DNA of 8,719 nucleotides from an uncultured Aquimarina sp. (GTDB taxonomy: Bacteria; Bacteroidota; Bacteroidia; Flavobacteriales; Flavobacteriaceae), in assembly GCA_937958735.1 (NCBI GenBank), contig CALGNG010000056.1:1-8719 (forward strand), in the 5' to 3' direction. Below, one piece after another: positions 8,101 to 8,719 of this stretch (position 1 is its first letter; the number at the start of each line of letters is the position of its first letter). The notes below the pieces were generated by a model. The model had not been told where the DNA came from and did no database searches. It saw only the letters and a list, made by a program, of their open reading frames with translations. Position numbers and translations under genes: made by a program.

Positions 8101-8719
8101 TAAAGGTTAGCCCTTCTTTAATTTATAACGGAAAACTAGGGTCAAAATTCAAATTAGGCGTTTCTTACGAAGTTGTAGAGGCAGAAGAAACAGAAGGAAG
8201 ATTTGTAGAAGTAACCGATGAGCTATCCAGATCCTCTTTCGAAGAAAAAAACCTTATTGGAACTGAAGCCAGTTATCGTTTCGAAAACAAAAACAACAAA
8301 GCCTTTCCTACACTAGGTATCGAAACAGAGCTTATAGCAGGGTATAAAGTAAATGTAGACGAATCGGACACCTCTTTTGGGTACCTAATCCCGTCTCTAA
8401 GCTTCGATTATAAATTAACCACCAATGGGTTCTTAGTTTTGGCTACAAAACTAAAAGGACATATTAATCTTGGGGACGATTTTGAATTTTATCAAGGTGC
8501 CACTATTGGAGGAGATGATGGACTTAGAGGGTTTCGTAATCAACGTTTTACAGGGAAAGAATCGTTCTACCAAAACACCGATTTAAGGTGGAATTTTAAA
8601 GAAATAAGCACCCATGTTATTCCTTTAAAAATAGGGGTATATAGCAGTTTTGATTACGGTCGTGTATGGAGTAATTTTGACGTGTCAGAAGAATGGAATA
8701 CCTCCTATGGTGGTGGGAT
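5184..8719 (+). CDS. Lipidated metallophosphatase-like / kinase-like / Omp85-barrel fusion protein, 3' partial
   Basis: I translated this frame from the ATG at 5184 and found no stop up to the window edge, giving 1178 residues. A signal peptide ends in FVGC (Cys17), predicting lipidation. Residues about 40-300 follow the layout of calcineurin-like/purple-acid phosphatases: GDSG (46-49), LGNNAY (74-79), PGSYEW (109-114), AIHRP (205-209) and SGHEQ (273-277). Several metal ligands are replaced, so catalysis is doubtful. Residues about 400-650 look kinase-like, with a Gly-rich GGGHQSKSLRL loop (419-429), VMRALRK (438-444), a hinge-like MIEEH (526-530), GDWDRHGDQW (581-590) and PRDRDQAF (608-615). 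Residues about 780-815 carry two RTX-like turns, GLDGKD (785-790) and GGQGKD (808-813). From about 865 the sequence alternates as an outer-membrane barrel, with the Omp85/surface-antigen motif LRGFR at 1114-1118. By comparison with similar barrels, perhaps 45-60 residues lie beyond the edge. Homologues are usually annotated simply as metallophosphatase or surface antigen. Substrate and role are unknown. Confidence 0.85.
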   Translation, partial: MKKTLLTCIYIVLFVGCATKKIQIDNSLKEAFSTDKEIQHSFYLIGDSGEEENVLKQFEQKINSSSHNTTTIFLGNNAYSNKQLIKRKALFSNQLKSLENYKGKAVFIPGSYEWDNGLKSMKKHQKEVEKLLGKHAFSPKNGCPITDIKISDDIVVIVIDSEWYFENWDKHPTVNKDCEIKNRNDLFDAFEGLIKKNIGKTTLVAIHRPMFSDGIYGGKSTFTQQLYPLPILGHAIRKTSGVFSSDLQNKRYLEFRHRMVTLAQHNPKVIFVSGHEQSLQYLEENNIAQIISGSGGVKTAATKNNKALFTYGAKGFSKLDVYKDGSSVVNFYSMEEGEARKVFSHEVFKEDTLYKSNQYPTNFPKTHTSQIYSDEEVASNKVKNFFWGDRYRKYYGTKVTAPVVELDTLFGGLTPVRKGGGHQSKSLRLKTASGKQYVMRALRKSGTKYLQAIAFKDQYIEGVYEKTALEKLILDVFTGSHPYAPFVIGRLSDAVEVYHTNPVMYYVPKQNSLGKFNDSFGDELYMIEEHTSAGHGDLKSFGNAEKIISTDDMYKSLRKNTKHYVDQNAYIKARLFDMLIGDWDRHGDQWRWAEFIGDNGHKYYKPIPRDRDQAFSIMSDGFFLGAGTVISPDIRLLKSYSGDLKSPKWFNAEPFPLDVTLTARSNEDAWLIQAQFIQENLSNKDIDEALALFPKEVNDETIVAIKEKLKERRKNLKEIAKKYYKHISKYAIVTGTDKADSFELERKPNGITTIKAYHTKDGKRADLIFEKEYSRKSTREIWIYGLDGKDKFSVVGKSNKCIPVRIVGGQGKDSYLIDNGKKVALYDFKSKKNDFKNNKGILKLKDKYETNIYDHSKIENNRNNIIPLIGFNPDDGFKIGLSDTFIINGFERNPFTQKHKISGAYYFATKGYEASYTGEIANLFGDFNFGLEASFQSPNYAINFFGFGNGTSNPEPDNNDLDLDFNRVKIEQIKVSPSLIYNGKLGSKFKLGVSYEVVEAEETEGRFVEVTDELSRSSFEEKNLIGTEASYRFENKNNKAFPTLGIETELIAGYKVNVDESDTSFGYLIPSLSFDYKLTTNGFLVLATKLKGHINLGDDFEFYQGATIGGDDGLRGFRNQRFTGKESFYQNTDLRWNFKEISTHVIPLKIGVYSSFDYGRVWSNFDVSEEWNTSYGGG

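Noticed and set aside
5184..8719. The giant gene as a frameshifted or decayed pseudogene because of the lost phosphatase residues
   Set aside because: The frame is unbroken over 1178 codons, and the downstream kinase-like and barrel motifs are well preserved, so selection appears to maintain the protein.

Overview
The window reads as AT-rich chromosomal DNA from a member of the Bacteroidota, most likely Flavobacteriia. The signs are a type IX secretion (T9SS) C-terminal sorting domain, gene starts in A-rich contexts without Shine-Dalgarno sequences, TAA stops, a possible TAnnTTTG promoter box, and two lipoproteins of types common in that phylum. All four genes are on the + strand. There are no RNA genes, insertion sequences, CRISPR arrays or tRNAs that I can see.

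Region 1 (1-3357) is the 3' part of a very large secreted protein, open at the left edge. It has twelve calcium-binding DxDxDG-type repeats, a DUF4114-like domain, further beta-rich domains and a T9SS type A sorting domain. A strong hairpin plus T-run follows it and looks like an intrinsic terminator. Region 2 (3358-3580) is non-coding and holds a candidate promoter. Region 3 (3581-8719) holds three closely spaced genes that may form one operon. They are a standalone PycTM-type (Pycsar effector, DUF5706-like) membrane protein, an SdiA-regulated-type beta-propeller lipoprotein, and a giant lipidated outer-membrane protein starting at 5184 that runs off the right edge.

The last gene is the most interesting. 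Its 1178 visible residues read, in order: lipoprotein signal, calcineurin/purple-acid-phosphatase-like domain, a kinase-like middle domain with a GDWDRH...PRDRD signature, a short RTX-like GGxGxD segment, and an Omp85/surface-antigen beta-barrel with the LRGF motif. In the phosphatase-like domain most expected metal ligands are replaced (GDN to GNN, GNHD to GSYE, GHEH to GHEQ), while the kinase-like motifs are intact. This suggests a pseudophosphatase joined to a possibly active kinase-like module on a barrel.

How the genes work together is inference. The first gene is probably independent, delivered to the surface by T9SS and separated by the terminator. The three downstream genes are all envelope proteins (inner membrane, lipid-anchored, outer membrane) and may act in one envelope process. 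No nucleotide cyclase is visible beside the PycTM protein, so a defence function cannot be claimed from this window.
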